From BP-191 sp035940575 (GTDB lineage Bacteria > Actinomycetota > Actinomycetes > BP-191), in NCBI GenBank assembly GCA_035940575.1, contig DASZER010000033.1, forward strand, positions 1 to 64,000: a stretch of DNA of 64,000 bases, given 5' to 3'. A program made the translations under genes and the position numbers. The notes beneath the pieces were generated by a model, which was not told the DNA's origin, did no database searches, and was given only the letters and a program-made list of their open reading frames with translations. Numbering within the stretch: position 1 is the stretch's first letter; each line of letters opens with the position of its first letter. This document shows positions 30,102-39,934 of the stretch, in pieces.

Positions 30102-32780
30102 CTAGTGAGCCGCGTCGTCCCACGACTTCCCGACTCCCACGGAGACGTCGAGCGGCACGTTCATCGCGTACGCGCCGCCCATCTCCTCGCGCACCATCGC
30201 CTCGAGCCGCTCGCGCTCGCCGTCGGCGACCTCGAGGACGAGCTCGTCGTGCACCTGCAGCAGCAGGCGCGAGGCGAAGCCGTCGGTACGCAGCCGCTCG
30301 TGCACGCGCAGCATCGCGATCTTGATGATGTCCGCGGCCGAGCCCTGGATGGGAGCGTTGAGGGCCATGCGCTCGGCCATCTGGCGCCGCTGGTTGTTGT
30401 CGCTCGCGAGGTCGGGCAGGTAGCGGCGGCGGCCGAGGATGGTCTCGGTGTAGCCGTTCATCCGCGCGACCTCGACGACCTCGCGCAGGTAGTCGCGCAC
30501 GCCGCCGAAGCGGGAGAAGTACGCGTTCATCTGCTCCTTGGCGTCGTCCGGCGTGATGCCGAGCTGCTGCGCGAGCCCGAACGCGGAGAGGCCGTAGACG
30601 AGGCCGTACGTCATCGCCTTGACCCGGCGACGCAGCTCCGGGTCGACCGACTCGACGGGCAGCCCGAACGCCTGCGACGCGACGTAGGTGTGCAGGTCCT
30701 CCCCCGACGCGAACGCCTCCTGCAGCCCCTCGTCGTCGGACAGGTGCGCCATGATCCGCATCTCGATCTGGCTGTAGTCGGCGGTCATCAGCGACTCGTA
30801 GCCGGCCGCCGGCACGAACGCCTGCCGGATCTCGCGGCCCGCGGCGGTGCGGATCGGGATGTTCTGGAGGTTCGGGTCGGTGCTGCTCAGGCGGCCGGTG
30901 GCGGCGATCGTCTGCTCGTACGTCGTGTGGATGCGCCCCTCGTCGTCCACGGCCGGCTGGAGCTGCTTGGCGACGACGGTCCACAGCCGCGTGACGTCGC
31001 GGTGGCGCAGCAGGCACTCCAGGATCGGGTGGTCGGTCTGCGTCGCGAGCCACTGCAGCGCGTCGGCGTCGGTGGTGTAGCCGGTCTTGATCTTCTTCGT
31101 CTTCGGCAGCGCGAGCTCGCCGAACAGCAGCTCCTGGAGCTGCTTCGGCGACCCCAGGTTGAACTCCCTGCCGACGCAGGCGTACGCGTCCTGCGCGGCC
31201 TGCTTCACCTGCTCGGCGAGGCGGGCCTCGAGCATCGCGAGGTGCTCGGTGTCGACCGCGATGCCGACGCGCTCCATGTCGGCGAGCACGCGCACGAGCG
31301 GCAGCTCGACGGTCCGCAGCAACGTGGCGCCGCCGCGGCGTTCGACGTCGGCGTCGAGCGCGGTCGCGAGGTCGGCGACGGCGCGGGCGCGCAGCACGGC
31401 GTCGGCCGCCTCGCCCGCCTCGGTCGAGCCGTCGAGGGAGAGCTGCCCGGTGTCCTCGCCCTCCTTGCGCAGCTCGCGGCGGAGGTAGCGCAGCGCGAGG
31501 TCCCCGAGGTCGAACGACTGCTGTCCCGGCAGCGCGAGGTACGCCGCGAGCGCGGTGTCCGACGTGACGCCCTCGACGTCCCAGCCCCGCGCCCACAGGG
31601 CGAGCAGCGGCCCCTTGCCCTGGTGCACGGCCTTGGCGCGCGTGCCGTCGCGCAGCCACGCGACGAGCGCCGCCTCGTCCTCGGCGTCGAGCGTGGCGGG
31701 CTCGAGGTACGCGCCCGCGCCGCCCTCCGACGTGAACGCGATCCCGTGCAGGTCCCCGCGCCCGCGCCCCCACGTGCCCCTGAAGTGCACGCCGACGCGC
31801 ACGGTCGGGTCGAGGCTCGCGAAGAACGCCGCCACCTCGCCGGGACCGAGCGCGGTCACCTCGACGTCGAAGCCCTCGTCCGCCTCCGGCTCGACGGCCT
31901 GGAGGGTGGCGTAGAGGCGCTCGCGCAGCACGCGGAACTGCAGCGTGTCGAACAGCTTGTGCACCTCGTCGCGGTCCCACTGGCCGAGCTGGAGGTCCTC
32001 CGGCCCGCAGTCGAGCGGCACGTCGCGGCGCAGCTCCGTGAGCTGGCGGTTGCGCATGACGTTGGCGAGGTGCTCGCGGACCGCGATGCCGGTCTTGCCG
32101 GGGATCTCGTCCACGCGGTCGCAGAGCTCGCCGAGGTTGCCGAACTGCTGGACGAGCTTGATCGCGGTCTTCTCGCCGACGCCGGGGATGTTCGGGAGGT
32201 TGTCCGACGGGTCGCCGCGCAGCGCCGCGAAGTCCGGGTACTGCTGCGGCGTCAGGCCGTACTTCGCCATCACCTCGGCGGGCGTGAACCGCGTCATGTC
32301 GCTGATGCCCTTGCGGGTCATCAGGACCGTGATCGAGTCGTCGACGAGCTGGTACGCGTCGCGGTCGCCCGTGACGATCAGCACCTCGAAGCCCTGGTCG
32401 CGCGCCTGGCACGCCAGCGTCGCGATCGCGTCGTCGGCCTCGAAGCCCGGCGCCTCCACGACCTTGATCCGCAGCGCCTCGAGCACCTCGCGGATCAGGC
32501 TCACCTGGCCGCGGAAGTCCGTCGGCGTCTCGCTGCGGGTGGCCTTGTACTCGGCGTACGCCTCGTGCCTGAACGTCGGCGCCGACAGGTCGAAGCAGAC
32601 CGCGACGTGCGTCGGCGCCTCGTCGCGGAGGACGTTGATGAGCATCGACGTGAAGCCGTAGACGGCGTTGGTGGGCTGGCCCGTCGTGGTGGAGAAGTTC
32701 TCGACGGGGAGGGCGAAGAACGCCCGGTACGCCAGCGAGTGGCCGTCGAGGAGCAGGAGTCGCCGTCGGTCTTCTGACAC
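30102..32780 (-). CDS. polA: DNA polymerase I
   Basis: Repair and Okazaki-fragment-processing polymerase, 892 aa. The N-terminal 5'-3' exonuclease domain (about residues 8-290) has LLLLDGHSLAYRAFFAL and the metal-binding VTGDRDAYQLVD. The middle 3'-5' exonuclease-like domain (about 320-480) lacks the usual DxE start, as in other actinobacteria, so it is probably not proofreading. Polymerase motif A TADYSQIEMRIMAH, motif B RRRVKAMTYGLVYGLS and motif C LLQVHDELVLE are intact. GTG 32778-32780 lies exactly 6 bases after TAGGAT and has no ribosome-binding site, so the mRNA is leaderless. Confidence 0.97.
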   Translation of the reverse strand: MSEDRRRLLLLDGHSLAYRAFFALPVENFSTTTGQPTNAVYGFTSMLINVLRDEAPTHVAVCFDLSAPTFRHEAYAEYKATRSETPTDFRGQVSLIREVLEALRIKVVEAPGFEADDAIATLACQARDQGFEVLIVTGDRDAYQLVDDSITVLMTRKGISDMTRFTPAEVMAKYGLTPQQYPDFAALRGDPSDNLPNIPGVGEKTAIKLVQQFGNLGELCDRVDEIPGKTGIAVREHLANVMRNRQLTELRRDVPLDCGPEDLQLGQWDRDEVHKLFDTLQFRVLRERLYATLQAVEPEADEGFDVEVTALGPGEVAAFFASLDPTVRVGVHFRGTWGRGRGDLHGIAFTSEGGAGAYLEPATLDAEDEAALVAWLRDGTRAKAVHQGKGPLLALWARGWDVEGVTSDTALAAYLALPGQQSFDLGDLALRYLRRELRKEGEDTGQLSLDGSTEAGEAADAVLRARAVADLATALDADVERRGGATLLRTVELPLVRVLADMERVGIAVDTEHLAMLEARLAEQVKQAAQDAYACVGREFNLGSPKQLQELLFGELALPKTKKIKTGYTTDADALQWLATQTDHPILECLLRHRDVTRLWTVVAKQLQPAVDDEGRIHTTYEQTIAATGRLSSTDPNLQNIPIRTAAGREIRQAFVPAAGYESLMTADYSQIEMRIMAHLSDDEGLQEAFASGEDLHTYVASQAFGLPVESVDPELRRRVKAMTYGLVYGLSAFGLAQQLGITPDDAKEQMNAYFSRFGGVRDYLREVVEVARMNGYTETILGRRRYLPDLASDNNQRRQMAERMALNAPIQGSAADIIKIAMLRVHERLRTDGFASRLLLQVHDELVLEVADGERERLEAMVREEMGGAYAMNVPLDVSVGVGKSWDDAAH

Positions 32781-32786
32781 GAGGTC

Positions 32787-32809
32787 ATCCTAGGGTGATG
32801 GTGTGACAC
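32787..32809 (-). promoter_or_regulatory. PafBC/RecA-NDp-like promoter of polA
   Basis: On the minus strand GTGTCACAC (32809-32801), 8 bases, then TAGGAT (32792-32787), 6 bases, then the polA GTG. The TGTC block overlaps the start codon of the divergent thioesterase gene. Confidence 0.6.
32791..32796 (+). promoter_or_regulatory. Leaderless -10 element of the thioesterase gene
   Basis: TAGGGT, then 6 bases, then GTG at 32803. It overlaps the polA -10 hexamer by 2 bases on the opposite strand. A TGACAC stretch (32775-32780) is a candidate -35. Confidence 0.5.
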
Positions 32810-33171
32810 GACTGGACGAGCGCATGGGCATCGAGATCACCGAGGCGACGGCCGAGCGCGTCGTGGGCACGATGCCGGTCGAGGGCAACACCCAGCCGTA
32901 CGGCCTCCTGCACGGCGGCGCGTCGGCCGTGCTCGCGGAGACGCTCGCCTCCGTCGGCGCCGCGCTGCACTCCGCGCCCGAACGCCTCCCCGTCGGCGTG
33001 GACCTCAACGTCACCCACCACCGCGCCGCGCGCGAGGGCGTCGTGACGGGCACGGCGACGCCGTTGCACAACGGCAGGTCGGTCGCGACGTGGGCGGTGA
33101 GCATCACCGACGAGCAGGGCAGGCTGGTCGCGACGGCGCGGCTGACCTGCGCGCTGCTGGCTACTCCGTAG
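32803..33171 (+). CDS. Hotdog-fold thioesterase (PaaI family)
   Basis: Acyl-CoA thioesterase-type protein of 122 aa. The active-site pattern of the PaaI/YbdB group is present: NTQPYGLLHGGASAVLAETLAS, with the conserved glutamine, the HGG turn and the catalytic-type glutamate (about residues 26-47). The rest has the hotdog strands GVDLNVTHHRAAREGVVTGTATPLHNGRS and RLVATARLTCALL. The natural acyl group is unknown. It starts at GTG 32803 without a ribosome-binding site and is probably leaderless. It is divergent from polA with only 22 bp between start codons, and its last 11 bases overlap the convergent GNAT gene. Confidence 0.87.
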   Translation: MTRLDERMGIEITEATAERVVGTMPVEGNTQPYGLLHGGASAVLAETLASVGAALHSAPERLPVGVDLNVTHHRAAREGVVTGTATPLHNGRSVATWAVSITDEQGRLVATARLTCALLATP

Positions 33172-33763
33172 GGCGGTCGGCGGTCCGCGCCGGCGCGAGC
33201 CTGCGGCGGCGGCCGGGGAGCGTCGCGCGGCGCGGCACGTGGATCTCGCGGCGCAGCAGGGCGGCGCGGCCCTCGGGCGAGCCGAGGCGGCGGCGTAGCG
33301 ACGCGACGGAGGCGACGCGGCGCACGACGACCGGGGCGAAGCCGAGGCGCGCGTAGAACCTGTTGGCCTCGCGGTGCTGCGGGTAGACGGAGACGACGAC
33401 GTCCTCGACGCCCTGCTCCTCGGCGTACGCCACGGCGGCCGTGAGCAGCGCCTTGCCGACGCCGCGGCGGCGGTGCCTGTCGGAGACGTGCATCGCGGCG
33501 AGCGTGATCGAGGTGCTCTCGGAGAGCAGGCCCGGCGGCGTGCGCGAGACCTGCGCCATGCCGACGATCTCGCCGTCGAGCTCGGCGACGAGCACGCGCG
33601 CCACCTCGGACTGGACGACCAGCGCGATGCGGCCCGCGGCCGCCTCGGCGGGCTCGGCCGCACGGCGGCGCGGGCCCTCCTCGCGGAGCTGCTGCCACAG
33701 CTCGACAAGCGCGGGTACGTCGGCCGGCGTGGCCGTGCGTACTCCCACGGCGGAACCCGCCAC
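33161..33763 (-). CDS. GNAT family N-acetyltransferase
   Basis: Acetyl-CoA-dependent acetyltransferase of 200 aa. The GNAT core runs from about residue 7 to 150: RTATPADVPALVELWQQL, LVAELDGEIVGMAQVS, the acetyl-CoA pyrophosphate loop MHVSDRHRRRGVGKALLTAAVAYAEEQG and the C-terminal NRFYARLGFAPV. The tail of about 45 residues is strongly basic (SLRRRLGS to GRRRRLAPAR), which is not part of the core fold and may contact nucleic acid or membrane. GTG 33761-33763 is preceded by GGGAGGAGG. The acceptor is unknown. Confidence 0.85.
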   Translation of the reverse strand: MAGSAVGVRTATPADVPALVELWQQLREEGPRRRAAEPAEAAAGRIALVVQSEVARVLVAELDGEIVGMAQVSRTPPGLLSESTSITLAAMHVSDRHRRRGVGKALLTAAVAYAEEQGVEDVVVSVYPQHREANRFYARLGFAPVVVRRVASVASLRRRLGSPEGRAALLRREIHVPRRATLPGRRRRLAPARTADRPTE

Positions 33764-33870
33764 GGGGCCTCCTCCCGGGTCACCTGCTCCACACCGATTC
33801 TGGGTCTCGGCGCGGCCCCCCGCAGGATGGGGACTCTAGACCGTCCGGCGACCGCGGCGTAACCCGTTCG

Positions 33871-35277
33871 TTATCGGAGGTTCTCGGCGATCAACGCGCG
33901 CAGCCGCTCGACGTGCTCGCGGCGCGTCTGCGTCGCGGCGATGCAGGCGCGGATGGTGAGCGCGCCGTCGAGGCGGGTGTGCGTGAGGTACACCTCGCCG
34001 CTGCCGTTGAGCCTGTCGAGCAGCGCCTGGGTCGCCTCGTCGCCGCGCACGTCGCGGAAGCAGACGAGGTTGAGCCGCGCGTCCGTCACGAGCACGAGCC
34101 TCGGCTCCCTGGCGACCCACCCGGCGAGCTCGTGCGCGAGCCGTACGTGCTCGCGTACGTGGTGGCGCAGCCCCTCGGCTCCGTAGTGACGGATCACGAA
34201 CCACAGCTTCAGCGCCCGGAACCGCCGCCCCAGGGGGATCTGCCAGTCGCGGTAGTCGATCACCGCGCCGCTCTCCGTGGCGGCGTTGCGCAGGTACTCG
34301 GGGGTGACCGACAGCGCGCTGACGAGCGCCTCGCGATCGCGGACGTAGAACGCGTCGAGGTCGAACGACGTGAACATCCACTTGTGCGGGTTCACGCAGT
34401 ACGAGTCCGCCGCGTCGAGCCCGTCGTGCACCCAGCGGAGCTCCTCGCACACCGCCGCCGTCCCCGCCATCGCGGCGTCCACGTGCAGCCACGCGCCCGT
34501 CCCGCGCACCGCCTCGCCCACCGCGCCGATCGGGTCGAACGCGAGCGAGCTCGTCGTGCCCGACGTCGCGACGACGAACGCCGGCGTGAGCCCCGCCGCC
34601 ACGTCCGCCTCGACCAGCGCGCGGAGGGCGTCGGGGCGCATGGCGTACGACGCGTCGACGTCGACCGTGCGGAGGTTCGCCTGGTCGAGGCCGGCGATCC
34701 GCCACGCCTTCTCGACCGACGAGTGGGCCTGGGTCGAGGTGTAGCCGGCGAGGGTGCCGTACGGCGCCCCCGCGGCCGCCGCGCGGTGCCGCGCCGCGAG
34801 CAGCGCGCAGAGCGTGGCGGACGACGCGGAGTCCTGGATGACGCCGTTGCCGCGGAAGTGCTCCGGCAGCGCGAGCAGCTCGGCCAGCCAGTCGAGGACG
34901 TGCGTCTCCAGCTCGGTCGCGGCGGGGCTCGTAGCCCAGAGCATCCCCTGGACGCCGAGGCCGGACGACACGAGGTCGCCGAGGATCGCCGGGCCCGAGC
35001 CGTTGCAGGGGAAGAACGCGTGGAAGCCGGGCGACTGCCAGTGCGTCAGGCCGGGGACGATGACGTTCGTGAGGTCGGCGAGGAAGGCGTCGTACGGCTC
35101 CCCCGTCTCCGGCGGCGACGGCGGCAGCGCGGCCCGCACCTCGCCCGGCGCCACCCGGCTCAGGACGGGCCGCTCCCCCACCGTGGCGAGGTAGTCGGCC
35201 ACCCAGTCGACGGTCGCGTAGCCCGCTCGGCGGAACTCCTCCGGGGTCATGTGGAACGTGTCGCGCGGCGCGTCCAT
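33871..35277 (-). CDS. Pyridoxal-dependent (aromatic-L-amino-acid-type) decarboxylase
   Basis: Group II PLP decarboxylase of 468 aa. The cofactor lysine is in NPHKWMFTSFDLDAFYV (near residue 300), the carboxylate/ring contacts are in LHVDAAMAGTAAVCEEL, and the substrate-region start FFPCNGSGPAILGDLVSSGLG and the GVIQDSASSATLCALLAAR segment are typical of aromatic amino acid decarboxylases. The likely product is an aromatic amine such as tyramine, phenylethylamine or tryptamine, but substrate choice cannot be settled by eye. ATG 35275-35277 lies 7 bases after TAGGGT, so it is leaderless. It stands alone, with no transporter for the amine next to it. Confidence 0.9.
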   Translation of the reverse strand: MDAPRDTFHMTPEEFRRAGYATVDWVADYLATVGERPVLSRVAPGEVRAALPPSPPETGEPYDAFLADLTNVIVPGLTHWQSPGFHAFFPCNGSGPAILGDLVSSGLGVQGMLWATSPAATELETHVLDWLAELLALPEHFRGNGVIQDSASSATLCALLAARHRAAAAGAPYGTLAGYTSTQAHSSVEKAWRIAGLDQANLRTVDVDASYAMRPDALRALVEADVAAGLTPAFVVATSGTTSSLAFDPIGAVGEAVRGTGAWLHVDAAMAGTAAVCEELRWVHDGLDAADSYCVNPHKWMFTSFDLDAFYVRDREALVSALSVTPEYLRNAATESGAVIDYRDWQIPLGRRFRALKLWFVIRHYGAEGLRHHVREHVRLAHELAGWVAREPRLVLVTDARLNLVCFRDVRGDEATQALLDRLNGSGEVYLTHTRLDGALTIRACIAATQTRREHVERLRALIAENLR

Positions 35278-35284
35278 GCCACCG

Positions 35285-35290
35285 ACCCTA
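35285..35290 (-). promoter_or_regulatory. Leaderless -10 element of the PLP decarboxylase gene
   Basis: TAGGGT, then 7 bases, then ATG, with no ribosome-binding site. Confidence 0.45.
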
Positions 35291-35340
35291 GCCGCGTGCG
35301 GGGGGTGTGAACCTCCTGCGGCGCAGGGTGAGGCAGGACG

Positions 35341-35370
35341 TTGACTCGCGCCGAAGCGGGCCGGTACCGT
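35341..35370 (+). promoter_or_regulatory. Sigma-70-like promoter reading into a gene-free interval
   Basis: TTGACT (35341-35346), 18 bases, TACCGT (35365-35370) on the plus strand. This is the best -35/-10 pair I found in the window, yet no plus-strand gene follows it before the livF 3' end. Confidence 0.5.
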
Positions 35371-35376
35371 CCGTCC

Positions 35377-35546
35377 CGGTCGCGCCGCGCGGCGTCACTC
35401 CTCCCCTTCCGACAGGAGCGGCGACGCGTCCGCGATTCGCGGAACCCGGGTTGCCGAGTAGAGAACACCGAGGGACGGGGAAGACCTCGGCGGAGCCAAA
35501 GGCGACCCGGGTTCTGGCATCTCCCCACTCCCGAAACGTGGGGGGC
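35377..35546 (+). ncRNA. Possible structured small RNA
   Basis: This occupies most of the only gene-free gap over 300 bases (35278-35585). After the promoter at 35341-35370 come successive foldable elements: CTCCT/AGGAG (35398-35402, 35414-35418), TCCGCG/CGCGGA (35429-35443), and a long stem of GGAACCCGGGTTGCC (35441-35455) with GGCGACCCGGGTTCT (35501-35515), enclosing CCGAGG/CCTCGG. It closes with an 8-bp terminator-like hairpin at 35521-35545. It has no open reading frame of coding character. I could not match it to tmRNA, RNase P, SRP, 6C or ydaO RNAs. Confidence 0.35.
35521..35545. terminator. Hairpin shared by the livF end and the possible small RNA
   Basis: An 8-bp stem (35521-35528 with 35538-35545, one G-T pair) with a 9-base loop, 40 bases beyond the livF stop. 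It could terminate the liv operon on the minus strand and the plus-strand RNA from the other side. Confidence 0.5.
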
Positions 35547-35585
35547 CTCTGCCCGTCTTGGTCGCGAAGATCGCGAAGCGAAGAC

Positions 35586-36347
35586 CTACTCCTCGCCGAG
35601 GTACGCCTTACGGACCTGCTCGTTGCCGAGCAGGCGCTTCCCCTCGTCCGACAGAACGATCTTCCCGGTCTCGATCACGTACCCGTGGTCGGCGAGCGAG
35701 AGGGCCGCCTGCGCGTTCTGCTCCACCAGGAGGATCGTGGTGCCGTCCTCCTTGAGCGTGCGGATCGTGGAGAAGATCTTCTCCATCATGATCGGCGAGA
35801 GGCCCATCGAGGGCTCGTCGAGCATGAGCAGGCGCGGCCTCGACATCATCGCCCGGCCCATGGCGAGCATCTGCTGCTCGCCGCCGGAGAGCGTGCCGGC
35901 CGCCTGCGTGCGCCGCTCCCCGAGCACGGGGAACAGGTCGTAGACGTGCGCCACGTCCTTGTCGATGCCGGTCCTGTCGCGGCGGGTGAACGCGCCGAGC
36001 TCGAGGTTCTCCGCGACGCTCATGCGGGGGAAGATCTTGCGGCCCTCGGGCGAGTGCGCGATGCCGCGCTGCACGATCTCGTGCGCGGCAACGCCGTCGA
36101 TCCGCTTGCCCTCGAACCACACCTCGCCCGACACGACCGGCAGCAGGCCGGAGAGCGTACGCAGCGTCGTCGTCTTGCCGGCGCCGTTGCCGCCGATGAG
36201 CGTCACGGCCTGGCCGGCGCCGACCGAGAACGAGATGCCCTTGACCGCCTCGATCTTGCCGTACGCCACGCGCAGGTCGCGCACCTCGAGCATCGCCCCG
36301 CCGGACGGGGCCGGGCCGCCGTCGACGGGCTCGTAGGGGTTCGTCAC
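35586..36347 (-). CDS. livF: Branched-chain amino acid ABC transporter ATPase LivF
   Basis: One of two ATPases of the Leu/Ile/Val importer. Walker A is LIGGNGAGKTTTLRTL, the signature is LSGGEQQMLAMGRAMM, Walker B is LLMLDEPSMGLSP and the switch region is ILLVEQNAQAALSLADHGYVIETG, which is diagnostic of LivF. The product of about 253 aa starts at GTG 36345-36347, with GGGGAGG 5 bases upstream and a GTGA overlap with the livG stop. The longer in-frame alternative only adds Arg-rich residues. It is the last gene of livKHMGF. Confidence 0.95.
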   Translation of the reverse strand: MTNPYEPVDGGPAPSGGAMLEVRDLRVAYGKIEAVKGISFSVGAGQAVTLIGGNGAGKTTTLRTLSGLLPVVSGEVWFEGKRIDGVAAHEIVQRGIAHSPEGRKIFPRMSVAENLELGAFTRRDRTGIDKDVAHVYDLFPVLGERRTQAAGTLSGGEQQMLAMGRAMMSRPRLLMLDEPSMGLSPIMMEKIFSTIRTLKEDGTTILLVEQNAQAALSLADHGYVIETGKIVLSDEGKRLLGNEQVRKAYLGEE

Positions 36348-37188
36348 GACGCCTCCCCGGTGGCGGGCGTGCCGAGGTAGGCCTCGACGACGCGCGGGTC
36401 GGCCTGCACCTCGGCGGGCGTGCCCTCGACCAGCTTCTTGCCCTGGACGAGCACGGCGACCCGGTCGCACAGGTTGAAGATGAACTTCATGTCGTGCTCG
36501 ATCACGACGACGGCGAGGCCGTTGTCGCGGATCTTGCGGACGAGGTTCATCGCGGCGGTGGTCTCCTGCGGGTTCATGCCGGCGGTCGGCTCGTCGAGCA
36601 GCAGCAGGCCGGGGTCGGTCGCGAGCGCGCGGGCGATCTCGAGGCGGCGCTGGTCGCCGTACGGCAGGTTCTTCGCGAGCAGGTCGGCGGAGCGGCCGAG
36701 GTTGACGAAGTCGAGCAGCTCGCGCGCGCGCTTGTCGGACTCGCGCTCCTCCTGGTGGAAGAACGGCACCCGCGTCACCGCCGCGAACACGCCCGTCTTG
36801 GTCCGGCAGTGGCGGCCGACGAGGACGTTCTCCAGGGCGGTCATGTTCGGGAAGAGCCGGATGTTCTGGAACGTCCTCGCGAGGCCGAGCTGGGTGATCT
36901 CGTGCGGCTTCCCGGTGAGCGTCCTGCCGCGGTAGACGACCCGCCCCTCGGTCGGGGTCTCCATGCCGGTGAGGCAGTTGAAGAACGTCGTCTTGCCGGC
37001 GCCGTTCGGGCCGATGAGCCCGACGATCTCGCGCTCGTGCACGACGAAGTCGACCGCGCTCACGGCGGTCAGGCCGCCGAAGCGCTTGGTGACGCTGCTC
37101 GCCTCGAGGACGACCTCGCCGAGCTGCACGACGGGCCTCTGCGGCTCCGGCGGCGGCGTCGCGGCGGACTTGCGGGCGCGCGGCGGCA

Positions 37189-37189
<1 letters not shown>
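36344..37189 (-). CDS. livG: Branched-chain amino acid ABC transporter ATPase LivG
   Basis: Partner ATPase of LivF. It has Walker A GLIGPNGAGKTTFFNCLTGM, the LivG-typical TGKPHEITQLGLARTFQNIRLFPNMTALENVLVG, a signature replaced by LPYGDQRRLEIARALA, Walker B LLLLDEPTAGMNPQE and the C-terminal VVEAYLG found in this subfamily. The product is 281 aa with a short Pro-rich N-terminal extension (MPPRARKSAATPPPEPQ) before the core. Its ATG overlaps the livM stop by one base (TGATG). Confidence 0.95.
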
Positions 37190-38867
<1,678 letters not shown>

Positions 38868-38871
<4 letters not shown>

Positions 38872-39857
38872 GAGCGGCTCACCACCCGCTCGCCGAGCAG
38901 GCCCGACGGGCGGAACACGAGCAGCACGATCAGGACGACGAACGCCCACACGTCGCGCCACGCGCCGCCGCTGAACGGATGGGGGGCGTACTGCGTCGCC
39001 ATCACCTCGACGATGCCGAGCAGGAAGCCGCCGAGGACGGCGCCCGCGATGTTGCCGATGCCGCCGAGCACCGCGGCGGTGAACGCCTTGATGCCGGCGA
39101 GGAAGCCCATCTTGAAGCCGACCGTGCCGACCTGCAGGCCCTGCATGACGCCGGCCACGCCGGCCAGCGCCGCGCCGAGCACGAACGCGACCACGATGAT
39201 GCGGTCGGTGTTGATGCCCATGAGCTTGGCGGTGTCGCGGTCCTGCGCGGTCGCCTGCATCGCCTTGCCGGTACGGCTGCGGCGCACGAACGCCGACAGC
39301 GCGACCATCAGCAGGATCGCGACGACGACCACGAAGATCGACACGCGCGGGATCTGCACGCCGCCGACCTTGATGTTGGGGCCCGAGATCAGGCTCGGGA
39401 ACTGCTGGTCGGTGAGCGCGCCGTACTCCCGGCCCTGCGTCACCCCGCAGCGCGGGATGGACTCGCCGACCGTGTCGGCGGCGGAGCAGCGCGGGTAGTA
39501 CAGGCGCACGAGCTCCTGGAGGAACAGCGAGACGCCGATCGCCGTGATGAGCGGCGCGAGCCGGGGGGCGTTGCGCAGCGGCCGGTACGCGAACCGTTCC
39601 ATGATCAACGCGACCGTGACGCTCGTGAGGATCGCGCCGAGCAGGACGAGCGGCAGCGCGATGCCGGCGGGCGTGCCGTCGGGGATGACCCTCGTCCAGA
39701 CGAACAGGCCGCCGAAGGCGCCCACCATGAACACCTCGCCGTGGGCGAAGTTGATGAGCTGGATGATGCCGTACACCATCGTGTAGCCGAGCGCGATGAG
39801 CCCGTACAGCGCGCCGATGACGACGCCGTTGACGAGCTGCTGCGCGAACTGCGTCAC
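38868..39857 (-). CDS. livH: Branched-chain amino acid ABC transporter permease LivH
   Basis: Second permease, 329 aa, with about eight hydrophobic segments. Family motifs include QQLVNGVVIGALYGLIALGYTMVYGIIQLINFAHGEVFMVGAF at the N-terminus, the cytoplasmic loop RRSRTGKAMQATAQDRDTAKLMGINTDRIIVVAF and GFKMGFLAGIKAFTAAVLGGIGNIAGAVLGG. A non-standard periplasmic loop around residues 115-160 carries two cysteines (YPRCSAADTVGESIPRCGV), possibly a disulfide. It lies 77 bp downstream of livK, with a strong hairpin between them. Confidence 0.95.
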
Positions 39858-39877
39858 GCCTGCTGCCTCCGGTCATC

Positions 39878-39917
39878 GGACGAGGGGCAGAGCGGTGGTC
39901 CGCCCTGCCCCTCGTCC
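39878..39917 (-). terminator. Partial terminator/attenuator between livK and livH
   Basis: A perfect 13-bp stem (39878-39890 with 39905-39917) around a 14-base loop directly after livK. Its position inside the operon suggests that most transcripts stop after livK, which raises binding protein over permease; it may also protect the livK 3' end. Confidence 0.7.
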
Positions 39918-39934
39918 TTGGACGACGTCGTCCC

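Noticed and set aside
35377..35546. Cyclic di-AMP (ydaO) or cobalamin riboswitch
   Set aside because: A GGTTGCCGA-like piece is suggestive, but the conserved AGCTAACC 3' block of ydaO and the cobalamin core are absent, and no gene follows in the right orientation.
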